Assembly: GCF_000226095.1 (NCBI RefSeq)
Contig: NC_016478.1
Location: 434,001 to 498,000 of the forward strand
Reading direction: 5' to 3'
Source: Thermothelomyces thermophilus ATCC 42464
Lineage: Eukaryota; Ascomycota; Sordariomycetes; Sordariales; Chaetomiaceae
DNA: 64,000 nt
Shown here: positions 23,820-33,861 of the stretch, piece after piece
Layout of the letters: every line of letters begins with the position of its first letter
Numbering within the stretch: the stretch's first letter is position 1
Program-made: the position numbers and the translations under genes
Notes under the pieces: generated by a model
The model's database searches: none
Told to the model about the DNA's origin: nothing
Seen by the model: only the letters and a program-made list of their open reading frames with translations

Positions 23820-26048
23820 GTGGTTATGCTGACACAACCGATGCCCGAGAGCCATGTGTTAAGCGCAATGAGGGCCTTGGGGAATCTGTTACGGGCGTCA
23901 ATTCCAGGTTCCGGCCTCCTTTGGGTCTTATCGGACGAGGGCTTCCCACTACAATGCAAGGGATGCGGCGAGATCTGTGAGCTCCTGCGCTGGGGCGAAG
24001 TGCAACGAAGACGAGACAGCACCTTTCGGGGCTCGTCGCCTCCTCGCATCGTCCACAACAGCTATGTCGAACTCGACCGCTGCGCCCTCGAGACGGGCTG
24101 TGACACCTGCCGGACGCTCCGGCGAGCCTTCCTCTTAGAACAGATCACGAGCCATGGTGCGGAGCGCCTGGGGCACGCCGGTAATCAATGGCCCATCTAC
24201 GCCGTGCTGAACCTCGGTTCTTCCGGGGACAGCGAGTTAGCGCTGGCTGTGAAGTCGCCAAAAGCTGTGCTCTATTCCGCGACCGTTCACTTGACCAACG
24301 ACGTTCGCGCAGTCGCCCGGAACTCGAGGAGGGCGGCCCCGGGCCCGCGTCCTGATCTCAGCGCGCTACGCAGAGTGGTCGACGATTGCCATCGGAACCA
24401 TGAGTGCTCTTCGAGATACCGCTGGTCCCACCGGAACCCTACCTGGCTCCTCAGGATCCTCCCCGATAACCTTGTTCAACTGGTAGCAGGGCCGTCGGAA
24501 CCCGTCGACTACGTCGTGCTGAGCTACTCCTGGGGCGACCCCGCGACCATGCCGGCGGCCGAATGGGCAAGGATCAAGGGTGCGGGCACCAAGACGATCA
24601 ACGGCCGACCTGTCCCCGAGCGGCTGAACCCCTTTTCGGTCCGGGAACTGCCAGAGACGATGCAAGACGCGATCGCGATATCGGCGTCGTTGGGGGTCTT
24701 CTACGTTTGGATCGACAACGTCTGCATCCCCAAAGGGACCAACTGGGACACGGAGGCCTCGTTGATGCACGAGGTTTACGGAAACTCCGCCTTCACGCTC
24801 GTTGCTTCTTCGAGCACCAAGGCAACCGACCGCCTGTTGTACGACAGGCTAGCTTGGACACAGCGAGGCGGGGCATGCCGGCTCCGCGACCTGTGGTGGC
24901 TTCACAACACTCCGATGCCCCTGGACCGGGTTCGGCTCGAGTCGCCCGTATCGCTACGAGCCTGGACGCTACAGGAGGAGCGACTATCACCACGGATCGT
25001 GTACTGGGCGGGCCAGCGGTGGTACTGGTCCTGCCTGGAGCGTCAGGTGGCCGAGTTGGGCGAGTCTGATTGGGCTGCTTCCCCCGCCGATCCCTGTTCA
25101 CGGAGCTGTCCCCAGCGGTTTCTGGAGCTCTGCAGGTCCGGCGACGAGGAGCTGCTCCACGAAGAGTGGCTGGACATCGTTCAAGCCTACACCCGCCGCG
25201 ACTTGGTCGCTCCGAGGGACCGGTTCCTGGCCATCGCCGGCCTCGCCGTCCGCTTCTACAACGCCAAGGCGGCCAACGGCGGGGCCGTGGTTACCGAGGA
25301 CTACCTGGCCGGCTTGTGGAAAGACAACTTTGCCAGGCACCTGGCCTGGTCTGTGGCGAGCGCGGTCGAACCTCGACACAATCTGCGGCACATTGCGCCG
25401 TCTTGGTCGTGGGCGTCCCTGCCCCTCCGGGTGCAGACCAAGACGAAAGCGCCGTTCAGGCCGTCGGCACACTTCAAGTTCGTTGCGGTTCGACGCGTCG
25501 AAGCTGCCGAGGCCAGCTACGCGCTGGCTCGGACGGAAACCGGGGACCCTTCTACCGACTTCATCAACCGCGGCCGGGCTGTCGAGGAGCGAGGCCGGGG
25601 CGTCAAAGCGGTCGAAGTCCGGGGACGTTTTCGCCGTTTCATATCCGACGATGCCCTGAATGTCTCATGGGACGGCATTGAGCGGAAGCGTGACGGCCGG
25701 TCCTGTTTCGATTTTGGCGCGTTCCCAGGCCGCAGCATCTACGCCCGCAACAAGGGCAACGGAACCATCCTTTCCAAGGATGCCCACTGCGGTGAGGTGG
25801 TCGGACAACTAGACTACACCATCCCGGCGGACGACAAGCCGGACCAGCATCCCGCGCCGTACGTTCGGGAAGGCGACGAGAGGGAAATTGTGTGTCTCGA
25901 GCTGGGAGAGCTCGCCATGCTGTTGCTGGTTCCCGACCACGACTGGGGCCGACCCGAATCCTATCGGCGTGTGGGCGTCGCCATTGGGTATACCAACCGG
26001 AAAGGCTTCTTTTACGGCTGTGAGACCAGAAGCGTGAATCTTGTCTGA
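23820..26048 (+). CDS. HET-domain (heterokaryon incompatibility) protein
   Basis: Single-exon frame of 742 residues. The HET domain occupies about residues 231-390. Its hallmark blocks are visible: YVVLSYSWG (231-239), LPETMQDAI then FYVWIDNVCIP (about 277-304), an EVYGNSAFTLVASS block (about 318-331), and RAWTLQEERLSPRIVYW (380-396). An N-terminal Cys-rich segment (CKGCGEIC, CDTC) is typical of many HET proteins. HET proteins act in non-self recognition and can trigger cell death when mycelia of different type fuse. The partner allele or NLR for this one cannot be told from the sequence; no NACHT or WD40 gene is adjacent. It lies about 4 kb from a RIP-affected transposon block, a frequent setting for this family. 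The start is uncertain: Met-17 (MRALGN) is an alternative. Confidence 0.88.
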   Translation: MVMLTQPMPESHVLSAMRALGNLLRASIPGSGLLWVLSDEGFPLQCKGCGEICELLRWGEVQRRRDSTFRGSSPPRIVHNSYVELDRCALETGCDTCRTLRRAFLLEQITSHGAERLGHAGNQWPIYAVLNLGSSGDSELALAVKSPKAVLYSATVHLTNDVRAVARNSRRAAPGPRPDLSALRRVVDDCHRNHECSSRYRWSHRNPTWLLRILPDNLVQLVAGPSEPVDYVVLSYSWGDPATMPAAEWARIKGAGTKTINGRPVPERLNPFSVRELPETMQDAIAISASLGVFYVWIDNVCIPKGTNWDTEASLMHEVYGNSAFTLVASSSTKATDRLLYDRLAWTQRGGACRLRDLWWLHNTPMPLDRVRLESPVSLRAWTLQEERLSPRIVYWAGQRWYWSCLERQVAELGESDWAASPADPCSRSCPQRFLELCRSGDEELLHEEWLDIVQAYTRRDLVAPRDRFLAIAGLAVRFYNAKAANGGAVVTEDYLAGLWKDNFARHLAWSVASAVEPRHNLRHIAPSWSWASLPLRVQTKTKAPFRPSAHFKFVAVRRVEAAEASYALARTETGDPSTDFINRGRAVEERGRGVKAVEVRGRFRRFISDDALNVSWDGIERKRDGRSCFDFGAFPGRSIYARNKGNGTILSKDAHCGEVVGQLDYTIPADDKPDQHPAPYVREGDEREIVCLELGELAMLLLVPDHDWGRPESYRRVGVAIGYTNRKGFFYGCETRSVNLV

Positions 26049-27229
26049 GGGAGAAGGATGGCCGGAGCGCGCGGTATGCCCCGACCAGCACTTAGCGGAA
26101 TTACAGATGCGCAGCCTGCCGGTGCGTAGCCTGCGGACTATCCACACTCTGCTCACACGGCAGGTTCTATTAACCCCACCCTCCCCCCATTCTTCTTTCT
26201 CTTGTGGTATATTACGCAGTAGAGCGGAAGTGTCAAGTGTGGGGGTGGTGACTATGGGTCTTCTCTGTATCATAATAACCTGAGATAAAGTCTTATGACA
26301 TTTAACCTGCCGACGGGAGGCAGCTATTTACACTTGTAACCATATCTTGACCCAGGTGGCTGGAAGATGCCCTTCATTGGAAACATATTACGCTGCTCAA
26401 GAGAAGGGTGGCTATTTGGCAGGATGGGATGCACATGATTAATTACCTAGGGACCTAAATAGAACACAACCTCCCTCCAGGCGAAGAGGACTCATATCGC
26501 TTTCCACTGATCGGGCGATTTCGCTAATTAAAACCACCTTTTCCCTATTAAGCAGGTTTCTAATGAATTTCTAGGCTATTGCTTCCAATTATCTTTCTAC
26601 CAATGCTGTCGGTAGCAATGAGAACTCGTGGTCTAATTAATCTACGTAATTAAGGTGACCTTCAGAACTTTGACCATTATTCCGCCTTCTCTTATTTCCT
26701 CTCTCTCTCTCTCTATTATTCCATGACAGGGGTTGCTGAAAGGGCACGGTTATTATCTTATCTCTTTGTGTCTAAGACCACCTGCCTGTCAGCACTGAAC
26801 CCCTGTGTGGTTGATTAATTAATAATATCCAGTCTTCCGTACTGTACATATTACCTATGTTGTGTGAGCAACCACCCCTCCCCACCCCGGGTTTTCGAAG
26901 CGCTACGGAGCTAGCCATAGTGATCTAGGTAGTAACATGTCATGACAATCATTTCCAGTAGTACCTATGATTGTGCCGTAGCAAGTAATATGACTTATAT
27001 AATTATGCTACTAATCGCTGTTAGACGCTGTAGGAAACCCCTCTGTTCGCGGCAAGAACTGTTTTTCTTCTTTCATGTTGCCTGTTGGTAATAATTAATA
27101 TCCTGTTTGACCTAATTAATTAGCCAAAGTCCACTATAACGCACACTTGAAATGCCTCATGGACGACGACGGGGCAATTCCGCATCATGGCTGAGCCGCA
27201 GCCCTTTTTACGCCTCGATTAAGTACCTA
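26049..27229. other. AT-richer intergenic region
   Basis: Lies between the convergent 3' ends of the HET gene and the guanine deaminase gene. It contains a (CT)n run near 26,698-26,714 and several TTAATTAA-like patches. No gene or RNA was recognised. Confidence 0.5.
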
Positions 27230-28591
27230 TTAACCCTTTACCGGCCGTCCCTGGACATAAACCTTGATGAGATTTCTGTCATCCCCCGTCATGATGAACT
27301 TTTCAAACACGGTTCTGAGGCTATCATTTTCCTCCACCACGGTCATGATTCCCTGTTCGCTCCCCTGAGTCCCGACGACGATGGCGTCAAAGTCCTTGCC
27401 CACCTCGAAATTTCCAATCCTGTCACCCAAGCCGCAGACCTGGGCACCGCCCAGAGTAGCCAGGTAGAACACCTCATCCACGGACAAGCCCTTGTCTTGT
27501 CCCTTGGACATGACCTCGCGCGCGTAGCTGGCGATCATGGCCTGGCGCATCGCGTCTAGGATGCTGCTCGAGAACCCGCCGCCGCTGTCGGTGCCCAGCC
27601 CGACCTTGATCCCCCGCCGCAGGAACTCCCGGACGGGGGCGGCCATGAAGCCGCCGCCGACGGTCATGTTCGATATGGGGCAGTGCGCGACGCCACACCC
27701 CAACGCCTTGACCCGCTCCATCTCGTAGTCGGTCATGTGGCAGCAGTGCGCCAGGATCGACCGCTCGCCCAGCAGACCGAAGTGCTCGTACAGATCGGCC
27801 TCGCTCGCGAACTGCGGGAATAGCTCCCTGGTCGCCTTCATCTCCTGTTCGGCCTCGTTGAAGTGCGTCTGGATCGGGAGGTCCGGGTTGTTGCGCGCAA
27901 TGTCGCCGAGCCCCCGCAGCACCTCGGCGTCGCACGAGATGGCGAACCGCGGGGTGAGGACGTGCCTGACGAGGTTGCCCGCGGGATCCAGCGACCTGAC
28001 GTAGTCGATGCACTCCTCGGTGAGCCGCAGGCTATCCTCGACCGACGCGTCGCGGTAGTACTCGGGTGCGTTGCGCGTCATGTTGCACTTGCCCACGAGC
28101 GCGCGCTGGCCCTCCTCCAGGCAGAGACGGGCCAGCGTCTTGGTGGCCTCCCCGTGGATGGAGCCGTAGTACGAGGCGGTCGTGATGCCCTGGCGGAGAA
28201 AACCGTCGACACAGCTGGAGTAGATGCGGCGAGCGTACTCTGGGTCGTGGAACCGGGCCTCGTTGGGGAAGGTGATGGCGTCGAGCCAGTCGAGGATGTG
28301 CATCCCCTGACCCAAGCCGCGTTGCGCCCATTGCGGGGCGTGGTTGTGCGTGTCTACGAAACCGGGGATGAGGAACTGACCCGGACCGAGGTAATGAATC
28401 GTGACTAATTCCGGGGGAAAGTTAAGAGCTTTAAGCGCGTCTTGCGCCCGCTGTGGGTTGACGTCCCGAAGGAGGGAGGTAATCTTCCCCTCACTGTTGA
28501 CTGCAAGCAGAGCATAAGGGAGTACCTCGATTTCGGACGCCGAGAGGGAATGAATCATGGGACCTACGAATGCTTTCGCAGGCTGGGCCAT
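27230..28591 (-). CDS. GUD1: Guanine deaminase
   Basis: Intron-free frame of 453 residues, the usual length. The enzyme hydrolyses guanine to xanthine and ammonia in purine salvage and catabolism and is normally cytosolic. It belongs to the amidohydrolase superfamily with one metal (zinc). The metal ligands are all visible: His82 and His84 in PGFVDTHNHAPQ, His243 in QTHFNE, His282 in ILAHCCHM, and Asp335 in GLGTDSGGG. The C-terminal GNFEVGKDFDAIVV block is the usual end of the amidohydrolase beta-sandwich. No truncation or unusual residue is seen. The start MAQPAKAFVG gives a normal N-terminus. Neighbours are unrelated, so no catabolic cluster is suggested. Confidence 0.94.
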   Translation of the reverse strand: MAQPAKAFVGPMIHSLSASEIEVLPYALLAVNSEGKITSLLRDVNPQRAQDALKALNFPPELVTIHYLGPGQFLIPGFVDTHNHAPQWAQRGLGQGMHILDWLDAITFPNEARFHDPEYARRIYSSCVDGFLRQGITTASYYGSIHGEATKTLARLCLEEGQRALVGKCNMTRNAPEYYRDASVEDSLRLTEECIDYVRSLDPAGNLVRHVLTPRFAISCDAEVLRGLGDIARNNPDLPIQTHFNEAEQEMKATRELFPQFASEADLYEHFGLLGERSILAHCCHMTDYEMERVKALGCGVAHCPISNMTVGGGFMAAPVREFLRRGIKVGLGTDSGGGFSSSILDAMRQAMIASYAREVMSKGQDKGLSVDEVFYLATLGGAQVCGLGDRIGNFEVGKDFDAIVVGTQGSEQGIMTVVEENDSLRTVFEKFIMTGDDRNLIKVYVQGRPVKG

Positions 28592-29604
28592 TTTGGAAAG
28601 TTGTGCGTTGAGGTTGGGAAGCCAGGCAGGAGCGACAATAATTAATAATAAGTAGCCGAGATCTTAGGCATGCGCTTGTTTTTGTCAGCTCTTCGATTGA
28701 GGAATTATTATTATTTCCTTAGAGTGGCGACCAGCGAGATGTCAATGATAGCTTTCTGAAAACGCAACGTCTGCAACAGCGGCTGACGCGGGGTAGGGTA
28801 ATTACCTTACTAATTAATAATTATTTATGGATCTCTTTCCGTTCAACGGCAACCAACTTGGGGCCCAACTTGCGGGGGGGGGGGGGGGGGTCTCGATGCT
28901 TGCTGCCTCTGATGGACCATCGCTTACCTCTCCTGATGAGTTCGCAAACATCAACATATTTTCTTTCGATCACGAGAGGATGAATTATATGACTCTTGAA
29001 GGAACCACAGGCGCGTAGCTCCCCGTCCCTGGCTTAACATTCGAGACAAGGATAAGGGAGCCTTCGGCCGGAAAGTCCACTGCGACGACGCCAACCTAGG
29101 TACATAGCGGGCCGTGGTGAGTTGATGGCTGGGTGTGCTAAGCACAATCCGGCGTTTAATAGTTAGAAAGCCAACCTCAGGAAACGAGGGCACCGCCAAA
29201 TATCCTGTTTGCGAGGGCCACCCGCGGCGTCTCATCAGGCGGTCTTGGCTTCATCCGAGTGGTTGGTGTATTATTATGGGATGATTGCTACATGCTAGTG
29301 TTTTATACCTCAGACATTTGCTAAGAACTGCTGACAGATTCTTTTGTTACCCGACGGTCCCTACTTGGTTGTTGAAGAAGACGATGGCCGAAACCTCTAA
29401 GCTACAGCTCACCGTCTTTGAGGGTGACTGTCCTAATCAGAGACCTGCGTCGCTAATCAGCCCAGCCCCCCTTAGGCAGACAAGCCATCCTCTCGATAGG
29501 GTAGACCACAGTATCCTGTCAGTGGTTATGGTGTGGGTGTAGCTATGGAGTTAGTCAGCCTGCGGTCACGGGCGCTAGCTCTCCTTTAGTACCCCAGGGC
29601 TAGA
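28592..29604. other. Intergenic region with a G17 tract
   Basis: Begins with the upstream region of guanine deaminase. A run of 17 G residues lies at 28874-28890. No gene was recognised. The left part of the adjacent kinase pseudogene may extend into the end of this stretch but I could not follow it. Confidence 0.5.
28874..28890 (+). repeat. Homopolymer G17
   Basis: Uninterrupted run of 17 G on the plus strand. Its length in the assembly should be treated with caution. Confidence 0.9.
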
Positions 29605-30060
29605 CATACACATACTATACGCTTGGCTAACATAGCTACTATCTTAAGTGTGAAATTCCACTTACGCTCTTAGAAGAGGTCCTCTAGAGAACAGCCAAGG
29701 AGGTCTATCACAAGGACATTATAAAGGCCAGAGGGACCAAAATAATAAACCCTTAGAATACCATACATTGGTTATTATTAACTGCCGCCGGAAAGAGTAT
29801 TGTAAAAACGATACTCGTCTTGTAGCTGAGGGTTGCCAAACCTCCTTAGTTCCTGGCTTCAGCACGTATCAGTCTCTGCTTTGCATCGCATATTGTGAAT
29901 CGAGGGGGGTCAGTTACAAATTTGATAGCCACTTAGACCAAGCCTTCTTCGGAGAGTTTGTAACCCTCGTAAAAAACTCCAAACGACCCATGGCCTAGCA
30001 TCTTCCCAACGCGGTACTCCTCTCCGCCCATCACGATCACATCGCCTCGAGACTTTTATT
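29605..30060 (-). pseudogene. Casein kinase 1-like protein kinase, broken 5' part
   Basis: On the minus strand the N-lobe of a CK1-type kinase is recognisable: EEYRVGKMLGHGSFGVFYEG (glycine loop) near 30,030-29,965, then VAIKF (catalytic lysine) near 29,930, then DAKQRLIRAEARN. Further on lies [12 protein letters not shown] followed by SLEDLF near 29,729-29,670, the hinge block conserved in CK1. In-frame stops lie between the glycine loop and VAIKF, after RAEARN, and after SLEDLF. The RAEARN-to-GLYNV spacer is out of pattern, and the catalytic loop (RDIKPDNF) and activation segment are missing. It is therefore a decayed duplicate rather than a working kinase. The functional CK1 would be elsewhere in the genome. 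Confidence 0.72.
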
Positions 30061-31326
30061 TTCTCTTCTAACTTCTCGAGCCATGATTTCGGACTATCTA
30101 CTGCCCCTAGTTGTTGGTGGTTGGCGCCAGAGCAGGCCGCTGCCTCGGCTCCTGGAGACAGCGTCTGAACATGAGGCTCGCTAACCAGCATGTCGTACGC
30201 CGCAGTGAATAGAAGCGTGAAGCGTGACTTAAGAGGGATGAACGGTGTAGTGGAGGGGAAGGAAGCTGCTAGGACAGCAGGTATTAGCTTTAGCTTAGCC
30301 TGCCTTTAGGGGAGAGTTCGGAGCGGCTGGAGGTGCTTTTGCGCGCGCTGGAGGGGAGGGAGCGGGAACACGCCGCCGCCGCGCAGGGCCGGTTGGGGCA
30401 AGGAGAGGTGCCCCTGCCCGTGCGGATGCGCGGGAGCTAGGAGACAGGCCACTTCTGGGTGGTGTACGCGGCGTGCAGGACGCTGGGCGTTTGATGGCAT
30501 CTACTGGCGGGTTTTGGACGAGCGGTTCTTTGGGAGGAATGAGGGAGGGGATTGGAGGGCGCAGTTGGGCCTGCTCCCGCTGGAGCAGGTCGAGGCCATG
30601 GAGGGGTTTGTGGAGAGGAAGATGCCGGAGAGGGAGATGGGGACGATGGCGGACTGGTATACGCCAGGAGCTGAGGTCGGGCTGCCGCTGGATATCTTGG
30701 CTGTCGGCTGTCCGAGCCGAGGGGAATTAGGAAGGGAGGGAGTCTCTTCTCATTCTGGGCCCGCTGGTTGGGTTTAGTGTGCCAAGGGTGGTTGGACTGG
30801 GAATAATAAATTTGCTTCGGCCGTACTTTTGTTGTCACGTACCCTTGAGTTGCTGTTTCTGCACCATGTTTGGTGGGTGGCAACCTGAATGCAAGACCCC
30901 AACGACGCCTCAGAGGCTGTATCTAATCGCCTGGCTGCTTCTCTTCTTGAAAGTAATTAACCAGCGACATAGGCTATGCCTCCAGGCCATACCCGCCTCG
31001 TCACAGTCCGCCGTATACGCCACAGAGCCTTATGCTGTTGGGCGCCAGGTCACTCGGAATGCGGCCGCGGAGGCATCCGAGCCCTCTGAGCGGCATAATT
31101 TGGGGACCCTGTTTGGCGCGTACAAGCGGGCGTGGAACCCCGCTTCCTCAGTACTATTTGAGAGTACTGCGTCCCCCAGGGTCTTTGCCATGCCGCTTGC
31201 TCCCTTACCTTCACAAGGTACTGGCAGAAGTATCTTTGACAAGCAGCCTAGGTCAGTCTTGTTTTGGATAAGATATCATCGAATCTGGCGCTAATACACG
31301 GACTTAGGAACGAATAAACCTAAAAA
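30061..31326. other. Degenerate intergenic region with a possible gene fragment
   Basis: At about 30,310-30,780 the plus strand is GC-rich with codon-like structure. A frame from 30514 reads MDERFFGRNEGGDWRAQ and on to a TMADWYTPGAEVGLPL segment, and a neighbouring frame just upstream reads FWVVYAACRTLGV. This looks like the remnant of a coding region I cannot name, with at least one frame break. The remainder shows nothing recognisable. Confidence 0.35.
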
Positions 31327-31827
31327 ATGGCCGTTTCCATTAGGATTGAGCCGTCCGACTTTGTCGTGCCGACCGGGCCAGCTGTGGTTTTGGTCAAGAT
31401 CGACCGAGAGGCGTTTCAGCATCTTGCTCCCTCCATGAACCCCCTATCGGAATCCGATAGCGCTTCGGCCGTCCTAAGAAAGGGCAAACCCGCCGTCGCG
31501 TATGCCATCCGCCAGTTGAGCGACATGCTCTTTGGTGACGATATCGCGCCCTCTGTGATCAGACGTGTGCTTCCGCAACCTGGTGTCCGCAGCCCTAGGG
31601 ACTCGGAGCCGCTATTTCAGTCCAAATACGTCTGTTTCTACTGGCTGCGGCATATTCCAGCCGGAGAACACCTGTCTTCGGCTCTAGTTGAGCTGACGTC
31701 CGCGTCGGAGCCTATCGATAACTACCTTGACTTCCACGCCGTCGAGGTTGCTGACGAGGATTACAAAGTGCGCACCATCGCGTCCATTTTTGTTGATGAG
31801 GCGCACCTAGAAGAGGCTCAGGCTTAG
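31327..31827 (+). CDS. Hypothetical protein with a C-terminal repeat interrupted by a stop
   Basis: Open frame of 166 residues starting MAVSIRIEPSDFVV. I do not recognise the family. It looks soluble and mixed in composition, with no signal peptide or membrane segment. The frame ends at TAG 31825-31827 inside a 12-bp repeat. After that stop the same frame stays open as DQAQDQAQDQA for eleven codons until a second TAG at 31861-31863. A single CAG-to-TAG change would explain the first stop, so the gene may once have been slightly longer, or the repeat may simply have grown over the end. It lies in a degenerate, gene-poor stretch, so pseudogene status is possible. Confidence 0.4.
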   Translation: MAVSIRIEPSDFVVPTGPAVVLVKIDREAFQHLAPSMNPLSESDSASAVLRKGKPAVAYAIRQLSDMLFGDDIAPSVIRRVLPQPGVRSPRDSEPLFQSKYVCFYWLRHIPAGEHLSSALVELTSASEPIDNYLDFHAVEVADEDYKVRTIASIFVDEAHLEEAQA

Positions 31828-31865
31828 GATCAGGCTCAGGATCAGGCTCAGGATCAGGCTTAGGC
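31814..31865 (+). repeat. 12-bp minisatellite (CAGGCTCAGGAT)n
   Basis: About four copies of a 12-bp unit coding for QAQD, straddling the stop codon of the gene that begins at 31327. Confidence 0.85.
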
Positions 31866-33417
31866 CGCGCTGTAAGAGTACTCCCAATACCAATTAGGTC
31901 CTAGGTAGGGGCAAGGACCGCTATCGCCAGAGCGTAACAGGGGGTTAAGAGAAGCTTGGATAGAGGGACAGTAGGAAAGGGCAGCCGGACTTTTTTATCC
32001 TATTTCCAGTGACCAGACTCTTCTCTGTACCTAGGTCTTTTAACAAGTCTGTAGACCCCGAAGTAGCAATTCCAATAATGTGACATTCTCTTCTTCCTCT
32101 GGACGGAGGGCCGTGGGCGCCAGTCAGCCTGCCTAGGGCCTGGCTGGGCCGTGGTTCTGACGAGTGAGATTTGGCCTCTCCCTAAGACCCAAATACTACC
32201 GGCACTAGGGTATATCGACGACGAGTAGGCGGTGATGTCCTGCGTGTGTTTCGGGCGGCGCAGGCTGTGTTCGCTACATGGGTGGAGGGAAATCTGCTGG
32301 CTTTTTCTCGATGTAAGTAGATACTGTGTTAAGGTCATAATGCACACAAAAGCAGTAGCTGCACACAATATAGTGACAGAACGGCCTACCTTCCATTTCA
32401 AGAGAAAAGTCTATCAATAACACGACATCCCTTATACTCTCTCCAGCCCCACGAACGAGCGACCAGCGCTCGAGCTCAAGCCACTCAACCTTCCCTTCAT
32501 GAAAGTCCACCACTGTATGGATTTACCGGCGTATATGAGCATTGGAGCGGGTGATGAGGCGACGACTGCCGCCAGACTGGGCGCCGCAGCTGGAACCAGC
32601 GCTTCTGGAGGCCGAGCTCGATCCAACATTCCCATGAGAGGCGCATAGAGCCGTCGCATTTCGCGAGGTGGTGGTATTCGACTGGGTCATAGTGCAGTCT
32701 CCACTGCAGTCCCTACTGGGGCGTTGCGTTGTACCGACTTTCGTGGAGCAACCTGATCAGGTGTAGAGGTAGACGTAATAGTTGTACATTGTGGCTACCT
32801 AGGCAAGGCAGAGAACACCTTGGTGTTAGCAACGTTGTAAATGCCAAACGAGAGAAGCCCACATTCTTACCTTGATTGAATGTAAGGGGTTAAGAAAAGT
32901 GGCTGTAGCGGAGAGGCTGGGTAAAGAGGGCTTTGGGATTGTGCGGTTAGGGTTTTAAATGTATAAGCCGATGTCTGAAGAGAGTTGGAGCTGAGCTGTG
33001 AAGTTCTGAATGTATGTTTGAGCTGTTGATGATGAGTCTGTTTTCTTAGCTGGCTTGGGGGACGTTTGACCTCTCTTTATACAACTTTGCTTTGGTGTTC
33101 CTCGATACCTTGGTGTCCTTGGAATTACGCCGTCATCGAGAACCCTCGAGTCCCAAGCCAACAACAAGCGACTGTTGGATATGGCGTTTCATATCTTGTC
33201 CGCCAGCGGCGTCGAGGCCATTCCCGAAACTTGGCCATCAAGCGTTGGCTATAGCGACACCGCCGACGAAATCTGTTAGAACCACTGCAGGCATAACTGC
33301 AAGAATGATCAGATCGACCGTGATGGTAGGAGTGGCGATAGCTTCAATTCAATCTGTCTTCTGTCTCCTTTTCCTTCGTCCTCAAGGGGCGGTCTTGGCA
33401 GGGCCACTCCGTTCTAA
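31866..33417. other. Gene-poor region, nothing firmly recognised
   Basis: Short frames on both strands only. On the minus strand around 32,690-32,280 there is a possible small gene beginning MTQSNTTTSRNATAL, but no domain supports it. Frames at 33,060-33,417 may be the decayed upstream part of the adjacent transposase tail. Confidence 0.35.
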
Positions 33418-33861
33418 CACCAACACCTTGGGTCTTCAAGACGCCCTCTTGCAGCCCTTATTAAAGCTCGGATTACGAGACATCAGTCGAGCTCTTCGAC
33501 TCCGATTTTAGCCGCCGTCGACCAGCTTTCAAAAGGAATGCAAGCGGTTTCCCATCGGGTTGTCCTTTTCGAGGCCGAGGTACGGACATTGCAAGAGGCT
33601 AACGAAGCGCTTTCTAAGCGCCGGAGAGCCAAACGGACGCGTTTACGAGACGGAGGGGCCATTAAAGGGAGTCAGGCTAGGGCAATAATGGCAGAGAAGG
33701 GTGTGATTGAAGAGGAAGGACGCGTCGAGGAGGAAAATGAAGGGTCGTCAAAGAGGCGTCGGACGGGTTCGCGGCTCTGTGGCATCTGCCGCAAGACTGG
33801 TCACAACGCAAGGACGTGTCAAGAGGCTAGAGAAATAGATCATTCAAGCGATTCAGGGTAG
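33418..33861 (+). mobile_element. pogo/Fot1-type transposase C-terminal fragment
   Basis: An open frame of 147 codons, running from just after a TAA to its own stop, matches the C-terminal tail of fungal pogo-like (DDE superfamily) transposases. The pieces are LIKARITRHQSSSSTPIL, AAVDQLSKGMQAV, an ALSKRRRAKRTRL basic block and a terminal CCHC knuckle, CGICRKTGHNARTC. The DNA-binding (CENP-B-like) and DDE catalytic parts are absent, so the element is a truncated DNA-transposon relic. Immediately downstream, 33,909-33,960 (CAAGTCTAAAAAAGTGCGCC onward) could be its terminal inverted repeat, but I found no matching partner upstream. The retained open tail might also be expressed as a small stand-alone protein; the first Met is at 33538. 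Confidence 0.7.
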
